Assembly (NCBI GenBank): GCA_028276215.1
Contig: JAPYWT010000086.1
Coordinates: 1 to 8,532, forward strand
Direction: 5' to 3'
Length of the DNA: 8,532 nt
Origin: Thermoflexus sp.
GTDB taxonomy: Bacteria; Chloroflexota; Anaerolineae; B4-G1; DUEL01
In this document: positions 1 through 5,424 of the stretch, in pieces
How positions within the stretch are numbered: the first letter of the stretch is position 1
How the letters are laid out: each line of letters opens with the position of its first letter
Position numbers and translations under genes: made by a program
The notes under the pieces: model-generated
Database searches by the model: none
What the model saw: the letters and a program-made list of their open reading frames with translations, nothing else
Told to the model about the DNA's origin: nothing

Positions 1-795
1 CGCGGGGAATAGGAACCGCAGCGCCCGCAGGAGCACCGCGAACCCCGCCGCCTTGGAGCCCACGGAGAGGAACGCCGTGATCGGCGTCGGCGCACCCTGG
101 TAGACATCCGGCGCCCAGAAGTGCATGGGCACCATCGCCACTTTGAACCCGAAGCCCACCAGCACCATCAGGAAGGCCAGCACCGCCAGCGGGAAGGGGA
201 TGAACCGCATCGCCTGGGCCAACTGACCGTACCCCGTCCCGCCCGCGAAGGCATAGAGCCAGGAGAAGCCGTAGAGCATCACCGCCGAACTGAAGGCCCC
301 GAACAGGAAATACTTCAGCCCCGCCTCCGCCGACTGCGGCGTCTCCCGCATGTAGCCGACCAGGACGTACGCGCTGATGCCGGTCAACTCCATCGCCACG
401 TAGAGCATCACCAGATTCTCGGCGACCGCCATCAGCGACATCCCCAATAGCGAGAAGAGGAGCAGGCCGTAGTACGGGCCGTCCTGCCGCAACGGCTGGA
501 AGTCCATAGACATCAGCGCCACCAGGATGCCACCCAGCAGGAAAATCGCGCGGAAGACCTGGGCAACGCCGTCTATCCGCACAACGCCGCCGAAGGCCGG
601 GCCGGTGGGCAGGGGCGCCAGCAACACCACCGCCAGAATAACGATGAGGCCGGCCGCCGTCCAGAGCCCCAGCGTCCGCTTCCGCTCCGCTGGCAGCGCC
701 AGGTCAACCCCCAGCACGACGATGGACAGGGCGAGCAGGAGAATTTCCGGCAGGATGGAGAGAAGCCAGGTCGGATTGAAGGTCGTGACGCCCAT
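1..795 (-). CDS. nuoN: NADH-quinone oxidoreductase subunit N, 3' end outside window
   Basis: Membrane-arm, antiporter-like subunit of complex I; it carries one proton channel next to the NuoA/J/K/H part of the arm. 265 codons are visible and the frame is still open at base 1, so a little over half of a usual NuoN (about 480 residues) is present. The translation is strongly hydrophobic. Expected residues are present: the TM5 glutamate (E136, in LYVAMELTGISAY), the TM7 lysine (K218, in FGFKVAMVPMHFWAPDVY) and the TM8 lysine (K248, in SVGSKAAGF). The ATG at 795 directly abuts the TAG stop of the upstream nuoM with no spare base, and a strong ribosome binding site lies inside the end of that gene, so the two are probably translated together. 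The family is certain; only the C-terminus is unseen. Confidence 0.97.
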   Translation of the reverse strand, partial: MGVTTFNPTWLLSILPEILLLALSIVVLGVDLALPAERKRTLGLWTAAGLIVILAVVLLAPLPTGPAFGGVVRIDGVAQVFRAIFLLGGILVALMSMDFQPLRQDGPYYGLLLFSLLGMSLMAVAENLVMLYVAMELTGISAYVLVGYMRETPQSAEAGLKYFLFGAFSSAVMLYGFSWLYAFAGGTGYGQLAQAMRFIPFPLAVLAFLMVLVGFGFKVAMVPMHFWAPDVYQGAPTPITAFLSVGSKAAGFAVLLRALRFLFPA

Positions 796-2289
796 CTATG
801 CACCTCCCAGGACGGCCAGGACGGATCGGACGCCGGACTGGACCACCGGCAGGACCAGGAGCGGGTAGATGCCGCCCACGATGAGCGGCAGACTCATCAG
901 CGCGATGGCGACCTTATCCAGCGGGCCAATCGGCGGGATGTCGGCGAATTTGGGTTTCAGTTCGCCCATAAAGACGTACTGGAACGCCCGCAGCATGTAG
1001 GCCGCCGTCCCGATGATGCCCAGCGCCGAGATGATGGCGATGACCGGATACCATGGCGCCAGGCTCGCGGCCTTCCAGAGCCCCAGAAACACCTGCACCT
1101 CGGCGACAAAGGCCAGGAATCCGGGCATCCCCATGGAGGCGAACCCGGCAATCGCGAACCCCAGCGCCGCCGGCGCCAGCCGTCGGATCATCCCGCCCAG
1201 TTCTTTGATCTCCCGGATGTGGGTCCGGTCGTACACCATCCCGACGATGGCGAAGGACATCGCGGCGATGATGCCGTGGGCGAACATCATGGTGACCGCG
1301 CCGCTCCAGCCCAGGTCGTTCATTGCGGCGAAGCCCATCAGCACTACCCCCAGGTGGGCGACGCTGGCGAACCCGATGATGTACTTGAAGTCGGTGTGGA
1401 CCAGGGCAATGAACGTGGCGTAGACGACGTTCATCACCATCAGGAAGACGACGTAGGGCATCCAGAACTTCGCCCCTTCCGGCAGCAGGAGCACGGCGAC
1501 CCGGAACGCGGTGAACGCCCCGACGTTCTTCAGCACCCCTGCGTGAAGCATGGAGACCGCGGTGGGCGCGGCGGCGTATCCGTCGGGGGACCAGGAGTAG
1601 AAGGGCCAGATGCTCGCCAGGACGCCGAACCCCAGGAAGATGGGCAGGAACCAGATGCGCTGGAACTCCGGCGAGAACTTCACCCCACCCAGCGCGACCA
1701 TGTCAAAGGTCCGCAGGCCGGATGTGAAGTAAATGGCCAGGATGCCGACCAGGGCGACCAGACTCCCCAGGAGCAGGTAGAGGGTCAGTTTCATCGCCCC
1801 GTACTCCCGCAACGGCTTCCAGCCCCAGTTGACGATGAGCAGGTAGATGGGGAAGAGGACCAGTTCGTAGAAGAGGACCAGCAGGAAGAGGTCCAGGAGC
1901 GTGAACGCGCCGAAGACCCCCACGCCCATCAGCAGGAGAAGAGCGAAGAACTCGCGGGGCCGCTCCTCTATGTGCCAGGAGATGAGGACGGCGCAGAAGA
2001 GGAGCAGCGCGTTCAGCAGGACCAGCATCACCCCCATCCCGTTGACGCCCACGTAGTAGGACGAGCCGATGACGGGGAGCCAGGGCATCTGCTCCACGAA
2101 CTGGTACCCGCCCAGGGCCCGGTCGTAGGCCAGAAAGACCCAGACGGCCATAAAGAGGGAGATGAAGGAGCCGGCGGCCGCCAGCACCTTCGGCTCTGTC
2201 TGTCGGTCCCTGGGCAAAAGCAGAATCAGGACGGCCGTAATCGCCGGTGCGAAGATGATGACGCTGAGGAACGGGAAGGCCATAGTCAC
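796..2289 (-). CDS. nuoM: NADH-quinone oxidoreductase subunit M, second copy (nuoN-proximal, divergent)
   Basis: Antiporter-like membrane subunit of complex I, 497 residues, near the usual NuoM length, with about 14 hydrophobic segments. Family signatures include FYELVLFPIY (TM5 glutamate E142), the WSPDGY...APTAVSML block, HTDFKYIIGFASVAHLG (H312), FAHGIIAAM (H338) and the TM12 glutamate E397. Two key positions differ from the other NuoM here and from E. coli NuoM: the TM7 lysine is leucine (L224), and in TM8 the expected lysine position is asparagine (N255) with a lysine one residue earlier (K254). Histidines near TM7 are also lost (PFYSW and PDGY instead of PFHTW and PDAH). The start could be GTG at 2289 or ATG at 2283; AGGAG and AGGTGA elements serve both. 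The sequence is clearly paralogous to 3083-4642, not a recent duplicate. Whether it pumps protons cannot be told from sequence. Confidence 0.95.
   Translation of the reverse strand: MTMAFPFLSVIIFAPAITAVLILLLPRDRQTEPKVLAAAGSFISLFMAVWVFLAYDRALGGYQFVEQMPWLPVIGSSYYVGVNGMGVMLVLLNALLLFCAVLISWHIEERPREFFALLLLMGVGVFGAFTLLDLFLLVLFYELVLFPIYLLIVNWGWKPLREYGAMKLTLYLLLGSLVALVGILAIYFTSGLRTFDMVALGGVKFSPEFQRIWFLPIFLGFGVLASIWPFYSWSPDGYAAAPTAVSMLHAGVLKNVGAFTAFRVAVLLLPEGAKFWMPYVVFLMVMNVVYATFIALVHTDFKYIIGFASVAHLGVVLMGFAAMNDLGWSGAVTMMFAHGIIAAMSFAIVGMVYDRTHIREIKELGGMIRRLAPAALGFAIAGFASMGMPGFLAFVAEVQVFLGLWKAASLAPWYPVIAIISALGIIGTAAYMLRAFQYVFMGELKPKFADIPPIGPLDKVAIALMSLPLIVGGIYPLLVLPVVQSGVRSVLAVLGGA
801..807 (-). promoter_or_regulatory. 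Ribosome binding site of nuoN
   Basis: GGAGGTG on the minus strand, five bases before the ATG at 795. It lies within the last codons of the upstream nuoM, supporting the start chosen for nuoN and coupling of the two genes. Confidence 0.8.
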
Positions 2290-2290
2290 C

Positions 2291-2374
2291 TCACCTTTCT
2301 CCTACCAGTGTTAGAGCAGTTTGGTATAGTTCTTCATCCATAATGAGAGGGCCCGCATTGGCAACCACAATCAT
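2291..2374 (-). pseudogene. Remnant of a DUF3368 (PIN-like) toxin with the middle deleted
   Basis: A 27-codon open frame that starts with ATG four bases after the UPF0175 stop. Its first 11 residues, MIVVANAGPLI, match the usual start of DUF3368 proteins (MIVVSDTSPLIALAKI-like, carrying the first PIN-fold acidic position, here replaced by asparagine). Residues 13-26, DEELYQTALTLVGE, resemble the usual DUF3368 C-terminus (ISxRLYxxxLxLAGE-like). Intact members have roughly 150-165 residues, so some 130 codons, including the catalytic acidic residues, have been lost without breaking the frame. The position directly behind UPF0175 is the usual place for this toxin, which supports the reading. The stop TGA is one base from the GTG of nuoM. 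Family comparisons are from memory; the match at both ends is short, but order, frame and context agree. Confidence 0.72.
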
Positions 2375-2378
2375 TGGC

Positions 2379-2654
2379 TCAATTCCCCAGCAATTGCTCC
2401 AGAGTCCGCACCTCGGAGATCAGTTCCTCTGGCGCTTCGGTGAAATAGGGGATTCCATGCCGTGCCAGCAACTGGATGAACTCCAGTTTGGAAATCCCCA
2501 GCAATTCCGCCCCCTTGCCGGAAGAAATTCTCCCCTCGCGGAATAACTGGAGCACGATGAGTTCCCGCAGGCGGGCCTCCAACCGCTCCTGAGGAACTTC
2601 CAACGCCCCCTGCAGATCGCGGGGGAACTGGAGGCGAACTGTCAGCGTATCCAT
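2379..2654 (-). CDS. UPF0175 family antitoxin-like protein
   Basis: A 91-residue protein with the UPF0175 core, residues about 32-70: LIVLQLFREGRISSGKGAEL followed by LGISKLEFIQLLARHGIPYF. This core is a small helix-turn-helix-like unit, and the family is known as the presumed antitoxin partner of DUF3368 PIN-like toxins. The N-terminus (DTLTVRLQFPRDL) is of the strand type common in these antitoxins. ATG at 2654 is the only plausible start, since no other ATG, GTG or TTG occurs in frame after the upstream stop; it has only a weak purine-rich ribosome site. The partner toxin immediately downstream is reduced to a remnant, so this copy is probably an orphan antitoxin. It may still bind DNA, or neutralise a related toxin elsewhere in the genome; neither can be shown from the window. 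Function by family inference. Confidence 0.85.
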   Translation of the reverse strand: MDTLTVRLQFPRDLQGALEVPQERLEARLRELIVLQLFREGRISSGKGAELLGISKLEFIQLLARHGIPYFTEAPEELISEVRTLEQLLGN

Positions 2655-2674
2655 AGTTCTCTTAAGTTCTCTTA
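2655..2674. repeat. Two tandem copies of a 10-base unit before the UPF0175 gene
   Basis: AGTTCTCTTA occurs twice without a gap on the plus strand, ending directly against the UPF0175 start codon. Because it covers the ribosome-site region, it could be an operator half-site pair for an autoregulating antitoxin or simply a small duplication. Exact repetition is seen directly; the role is a guess. Confidence 0.6.
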
Positions 2675-2759
2675 CCGTAACCGCATCACCACTTATAACT
2701 TTAACTTATGCGCCCTGCGCAATCTCTTGGCCGAGAATATCCAGCAGCCGTATCCACCC
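2655..2759 (-). other. AT-rich spacer, possible internal promoter
   Basis: A 105-base gap between the 104-residue gene and UPF0175, and the longest non-coding gap in the window. The half near UPF0175 is AT-rich on the minus strand and holds TATAAG at 2693-2698, which could be a -10 element, but no good -35 lies at the right distance. A frame of 17 codons continues after the stop of the upstream gene to a TAA and could be decayed coding sequence. No terminator hairpin with a T-run is seen. Confidence 0.3.
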
Positions 2760-3074
2760 CTATCCGGCTCCTAACATTTCCAACCGTTGTAACAGGGCCT
2801 GGTACATTTCATAGAATACGCTCCACTCCACGAAATCCATCTCATCGCCCAGTTCCCCCGCCCGGAAGCGCTGATAGAAATCTGCTGACTCCATCCCATA
2901 CCGGGTTTCAAAGGCGGCCAGTCGTCTCTCCAGGTCTTCCTTCTCTGCCAGTGTTTGCTCTACCTCTATATCCAGCAGTTTATCAATGGTCCGATCAAAG
3001 ACCTCGCTCCAAACACCCTGGCGATAGAGACGCTCCAAAACCTTTAATTTATCCAATGTCTGAACAGCCCCCAT
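2760..3074 (-). CDS. Small antitoxin-like protein of unknown function
   Basis: A 104-residue, acidic, mostly helical soluble protein sitting between two nuoM genes. It begins MGAVQTLDKLKVLERLYRQG; the middle (residues about 35-60) is charged and coiled-coil-like (EVEQTLAEKEDLERRLAAF), and the C-terminal part carries FYQRFRAGELGDEMDFVEW. I recall similar small proteins in cyanobacteria and Chloroflexota lying beside DUF6516/TumE-type toxin genes, which suggests an antitoxin, but this is from memory and no such toxin is next to it here. The frame is open further upstream (to 3140), but ATG at 3074 is preferred: it has AAGGAG just before it and does not overlap nuoM. The ribosome site shares bases with the nuoM stop codon (TAAGGAG), so translation is likely tied to the nuo transcript. 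No motif relates it to complex I itself. Confidence 0.75.
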   Translation of the reverse strand: MGAVQTLDKLKVLERLYRQGVWSEVFDRTIDKLLDIEVEQTLAEKEDLERRLAAFETRYGMESADFYQRFRAGELGDEMDFVEWSVFYEMYQALLQRLEMLGAG

Positions 3075-3078
3075 TCCA

Positions 3079-3084
3079 CTCCTT
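3079..3084 (-). promoter_or_regulatory. Ribosome binding site that sets the start of the 104-residue gene
   Basis: AAGGAG on the minus strand, four bases before ATG 3074, made partly from the TAA stop of the upstream nuoM. It argues against the longer reading that would start at 3140 inside nuoM. Confidence 0.7.
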
Positions 3085-4642
3085 ATCCGATCAGTCGCAT
3101 CACCGCCGCATTGAACAGGTTGATCAACCAGGACGGCCACACGCCGATCAGGAACATCAGCACCATCAGCGGCGCCAGGGCCACCACCTCACGGGCGTTG
3201 ATCTCCGGCATCCCCTCCCAGCGCGGGTTCATCGGCCCCAGGAGCACCTTCTGGATGGTCCAGAGCAGGTAGGCCGCCACCAGCACCAGCCCGATCGTCG
3301 TCGCCGCGGTGATGGCCGGGAAGACCGCCCAGGCGCCCCGGAAGACCATGAACTCGCTGACGAAACCGTTCAGCCCCGGCAGCCCCAGCGAGGCCAGGGT
3401 GCAGAAGAGCAGGATGCCGCCATAGGCCGGCACCACCACCCCCAGCCCGCCGAAGTCCTTCAGGTTGCGGGTGTGCGCCCGCTCATAGACCACCCCGACC
3501 AGGGCGAACATCGCCGCCGCGGTAATGCCGTGGTTGAACATCTGCAGGACCGCGCCATTGGCCGCCAGCGCCGCGTCCAGTGCGCGCACTCCGCCGCCCA
3601 GCGCCTTCGCCGCTACCGCCACTCCCAGCACGACAAAGCCCATATGCCCCACCGAGGAGTAGGCCACCAGCCGCTTGAAATCGTCCTGGGCCAGGGCGGA
3701 GAGGCTACCAACCACCGCCGCCGCCAGTCCCAGCAGCGCCAGCACCCACGCGAACTGCACTGACTGCTCCGGGAAGAGCGGGAGCACCAGCCGCAGGAAA
3801 CCGAAGGCCCCCAGTTTCAGGAGCACCCCGGCCAGAATCATGGAGCCGGCCGTCGGGGCCTCGGTGTGGGCATCCGGCAGCCAGGTGTGGAAAGGCCAGA
3901 TGGGGACCTTGATGGCAAAGGCGACCGTGAAGGCCCAGAACCCGATGGTCTTGATGACCGAAATGGGCAGGCCGAAGAGGGAGCCAGTGAACGCGGGCCA
4001 GACCTTCTGCAACTCCACGATGTCAAAGGTCTTCGCCGTCAGCCCGATGACCTGGATGGCCAGCAGGAGCCCCAGCGACCCCGCCATCGTGTAGAGCAGG
4101 AACTTGAAGGCCGCATAGGTCCGCGCCGGAATCTTGTACCCGCGCCACAACTCCCGCTCCCCGTGCTCGCTCCCCCAGCGGTTGATGAGGAAGAACATCG
4201 GGATCAGCCCAATCTCCCAGAACAGGAAGAAGATGAGCAGGTCCAGCGCCACGAAGACCCCCAGCATCCCCGTCTCCAGGAACAGGAAGAGGGCGAAGTA
4301 GGAGCGGACCTCCTCGTGGATGCTGAAGGAGATGAGGAGCGCCAGCGGCGTGAGGAACGTGGTGAGGAGCACCATCACCAGGCCGATGCCATCAATCCCC
4401 ACGTGGTACGAAGCGCCGATCAGTGGGAACCACTCCAGCCGCTCCTCAAACTGGAAGCCGGGCGCGTTCGGCTGAAAGTTGATCCACGCGATGACCGAGA
4501 GCACCAGTGGGATCAGGCTGATCAGGAGCGAAACCCACTTGATGAGCCGGTCCTGCTCCTTCGGCAGGAGCATCACCAGTCCGGCCCCGACCAGCGGGAT
4601 GAAGAGAATCAGGCTGAGCAGATGTTGCCAGAAGAACTCCAC
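3083..4642 (-). CDS. nuoM: NADH-quinone oxidoreductase subunit M, first copy (canonical)
   Basis: Antiporter-like proton-pumping subunit of complex I, 519 residues with about 14 membrane segments. All expected channel residues are visible: TM5 glutamate E143 (FFLFWEIGLIPMF), TM7 lysine K245 (FAIKVPIWPFHTWLPDAH), TM8 lysine K276 (AGVLLKLGAFG), H333 (AYSSVGHMG), H371 (FNHGITAAAMF) and TM12 glutamate E430 (LNGFVSEFMVF). The start is GTG at 4642, with GGAGG seven bases upstream and a normal NuoM N-terminus (MEFFWQHLLSLILFIPLVGA). It follows nuoL, from which it is separated by a PIN/antitoxin pair, and precedes the antitoxin-like and UPF0175 genes. Together with the second nuoM it gives the gene set of a complex I with one more antiporter-like subunit than usual. 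This copy is expected to be a working pump. Confidence 0.97.
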   Translation of the reverse strand: MEFFWQHLLSLILFIPLVGAGLVMLLPKEQDRLIKWVSLLISLIPLVLSVIAWINFQPNAPGFQFEERLEWFPLIGASYHVGIDGIGLVMVLLTTFLTPLALLISFSIHEEVRSYFALFLFLETGMLGVFVALDLLIFFLFWEIGLIPMFFLINRWGSEHGERELWRGYKIPARTYAAFKFLLYTMAGSLGLLLAIQVIGLTAKTFDIVELQKVWPAFTGSLFGLPISVIKTIGFWAFTVAFAIKVPIWPFHTWLPDAHTEAPTAGSMILAGVLLKLGAFGFLRLVLPLFPEQSVQFAWVLALLGLAAAVVGSLSALAQDDFKRLVAYSSVGHMGFVVLGVAVAAKALGGGVRALDAALAANGAVLQMFNHGITAAAMFALVGVVYERAHTRNLKDFGGLGVVVPAYGGILLFCTLASLGLPGLNGFVSEFMVFRGAWAVFPAITAATTIGLVLVAAYLLWTIQKVLLGPMNPRWEGMPEINAREVVALAPLMVLMFLIGVWPSWLINLFNAAVMRLIG

Positions 4643-4649
4643 GGTCGGA

Positions 4650-4654
4650 CCTCC
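4650..4654 (-). promoter_or_regulatory. Ribosome binding site supporting a GTG start for nuoM
   Basis: GGAGG on the minus strand seven bases before the GTG at 4642. There is no suitable ATG nearby, so this site decides the start. It survives in the 37-base gap after the PIN gene, as expected if the toxin cassette was inserted upstream of an existing nuoM leader. Confidence 0.75.
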
Positions 4655-4679
4655 GTCAGCAGGTATGGAGATATGTGAT

Positions 4680-5096
4680 CTACTTCAGCAAGCGGACAAA
4701 GCCGGCCTGCTCAAAGTGGTGATCTGTAGTCAATGCCTCCAGAATCCCACGACGCTTCATAACGACAAAACTGGCACAATCCGTCAGACTCCATTCTTTA
4801 TCGGGTCGGCTTTTGAGCAGACCCCAGGCCTGACTGTCCAGGTCCTGGTCTATATGCACAATCTCTACGTTGGGCGATGTACGCAGACTCTCTACAAACG
4901 CGATGACCATCGGCCGGGGAATGCGAAGCGGGCGCGCCATCAGAGCAATCAACTCGGCAATGATATAGTTGGTTGTGACCACCTTCCGGCCTTCATGACG
5001 CGCCGCGCGGTAAATAGACACCGCCAGGGAGTGATATGGCTGGGCGGCATCTAAGAGATTCCCCCATCCCGACGTATCAGCAAACAGTTCAGCCAT
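4680..5096 (-). CDS. PIN-domain toxin, VapC-like ribonuclease
   Basis: A 138-residue single PIN domain. These proteins are metal-dependent ribonucleases that, in VapBC pairs, cut RNA (often tRNA or rRNA) when freed from their antitoxin. The acidic residues of the active site are in place: D7 (LFADTSGW), E48 (IIAELIAL), D106 (SLTDCASF) and D125 (LTTDHHFEQAGF). The last motif, DHHFEQAGF, is typical of the C-terminal end of bacterial VapC-like proteins. Length and residues suggest an intact, potentially active enzyme. ATG 5096 overlaps the end of the antitoxin frame by eight bases (ATGGCTGA), the usual coupled arrangement, and GGAG lies five bases upstream. The gene sits inside the complex I operon, 37 bases before nuoM. 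Target RNA is unknown. Confidence 0.92.
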   Translation of the reverse strand: MAELFADTSGWGNLLDAAQPYHSLAVSIYRAARHEGRKVVTTNYIIAELIALMARPLRIPRPMVIAFVESLRTSPNVEIVHIDQDLDSQAWGLLKSRPDKEWSLTDCASFVVMKRRGILEALTTDHHFEQAGFVRLLK

Positions 5097-5343
5097 TCTC
5101 GCTCCGGCTCATCTCTTTTATTAGAGCCTGGCCAATGTAATCATCGTGCCGGTCAGCCCAATCGGGCACATTGCTCCGGAACGCTCCGATGAATTTCTCC
5201 ACGGGGTCCTCCAGAGCGGCCTGGACTTCCCGGATGAGCCACTCCAGAACCAACTCCTGAGGGGTTCGCCCGGCTCTGTGGGCCACTCGGAGCAATGGCT
5301 CATAGACTTTCTCTGGTATCTCTATCGTCAATGTCCTGTCCAC
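5089..5343 (-). CDS. VapB-like antitoxin, probable ribbon-helix-helix protein
   Basis: An 84-residue protein upstream of and overlapping the PIN toxin. The N-terminal half (LTIEIPEKVYEPLLRVAHRA then GRTPQELVLEWLI, residues about 4-38) fits a ribbon-helix-helix DNA-binding unit: a short strand followed by two helices around a GRTP turn. The C-terminal half is charged (residues about 45-84, DPVEKFIGAFRSNVPDWADR onward) and would be the toxin-binding tail. The start is uncertain: GTG at 5343, directly after a TAA in the same frame and with only a G-rich stretch upstream, or TTG at 5331. As in other VapBC pairs, it may repress its own promoter, but no clear operator is visible. Assignment rests on context plus fold type, since these antitoxins are poorly conserved. 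Confidence 0.85.
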   Translation of the reverse strand: MDRTLTIEIPEKVYEPLLRVAHRAGRTPQELVLEWLIREVQAALEDPVEKFIGAFRSNVPDWADRHDDYIGQALIKEMSRSENG

Positions 5344-5424
5344 TTACTCATACCCCCAATTCCGCAACTCAATGCAGCGCCGGCCCTCAGGATGGTAAGG
5401 GCTGACAGCCCGCACTACTTCCTG
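5344..5424 (-). other. Open 26-codon spacer after nuoL, possible mini-ORF or dispersed repeat
   Basis: The 81 bases between the nuoL stop (TAA, 5427-5425) and the antitoxin start hold 26 sense codons and a TAA, all in one frame with both neighbours. A GTG at 5415 with AGGA four bases upstream would give a 23-residue peptide containing SPYHPEGRRC and ELRNWGYE. The stretch also contains a 13-base perfect inverted repeat (GGGCT-GAC-AGCCC on the plus strand, 5399-5411). It may be a relic of a gene end brought in with the toxin pair, or a copy of an intergenic repeat; I cannot decide. There is no T-run, so it is not a convincing terminator. Confidence 0.4.

Noticed and set aside
1219..2343. Open frame of 374 codons on the plus strand opposite the second nuoM
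   Set aside because: Same low-complexity charged composition; the minus strand encodes a clear NuoM.
2706..2759. 17-codon frame after the stop of the 104-residue gene (contains RLLDILGQEIAQGA) as a toxin relic
   Set aside because: Too short and not matched to any family I can recall; kept only as a remark in the spacer entry.
3075..3140. Longer N-terminus for the 104-residue gene, starting inside nuoM
   Set aside because: It would overlap nuoM by 58 bases and has no better ribosome site; ATG 3074 has AAGGAG directly upstream.
796..4642. The two nuoM genes as a recent tandem duplication or assembly duplicate
   Set aside because: They differ throughout, including channel residues, N-termini and length, and unrelated genes lie between them, so they are old paralogues.
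2708..4678. Plus-strand open frames of 351 and 270 codons opposite the first nuoM
   Set aside because: Mirror images of a conserved membrane gene, with no recognisable motifs and no ribosome sites.
5399..5411. GGGCT/AGCCC hairpin after nuoL as a transcription terminator
   Set aside because: Five-base stem with a three-base loop and no T-run on the minus strand; ending transcription here would cut off both nuoM genes and nuoN.
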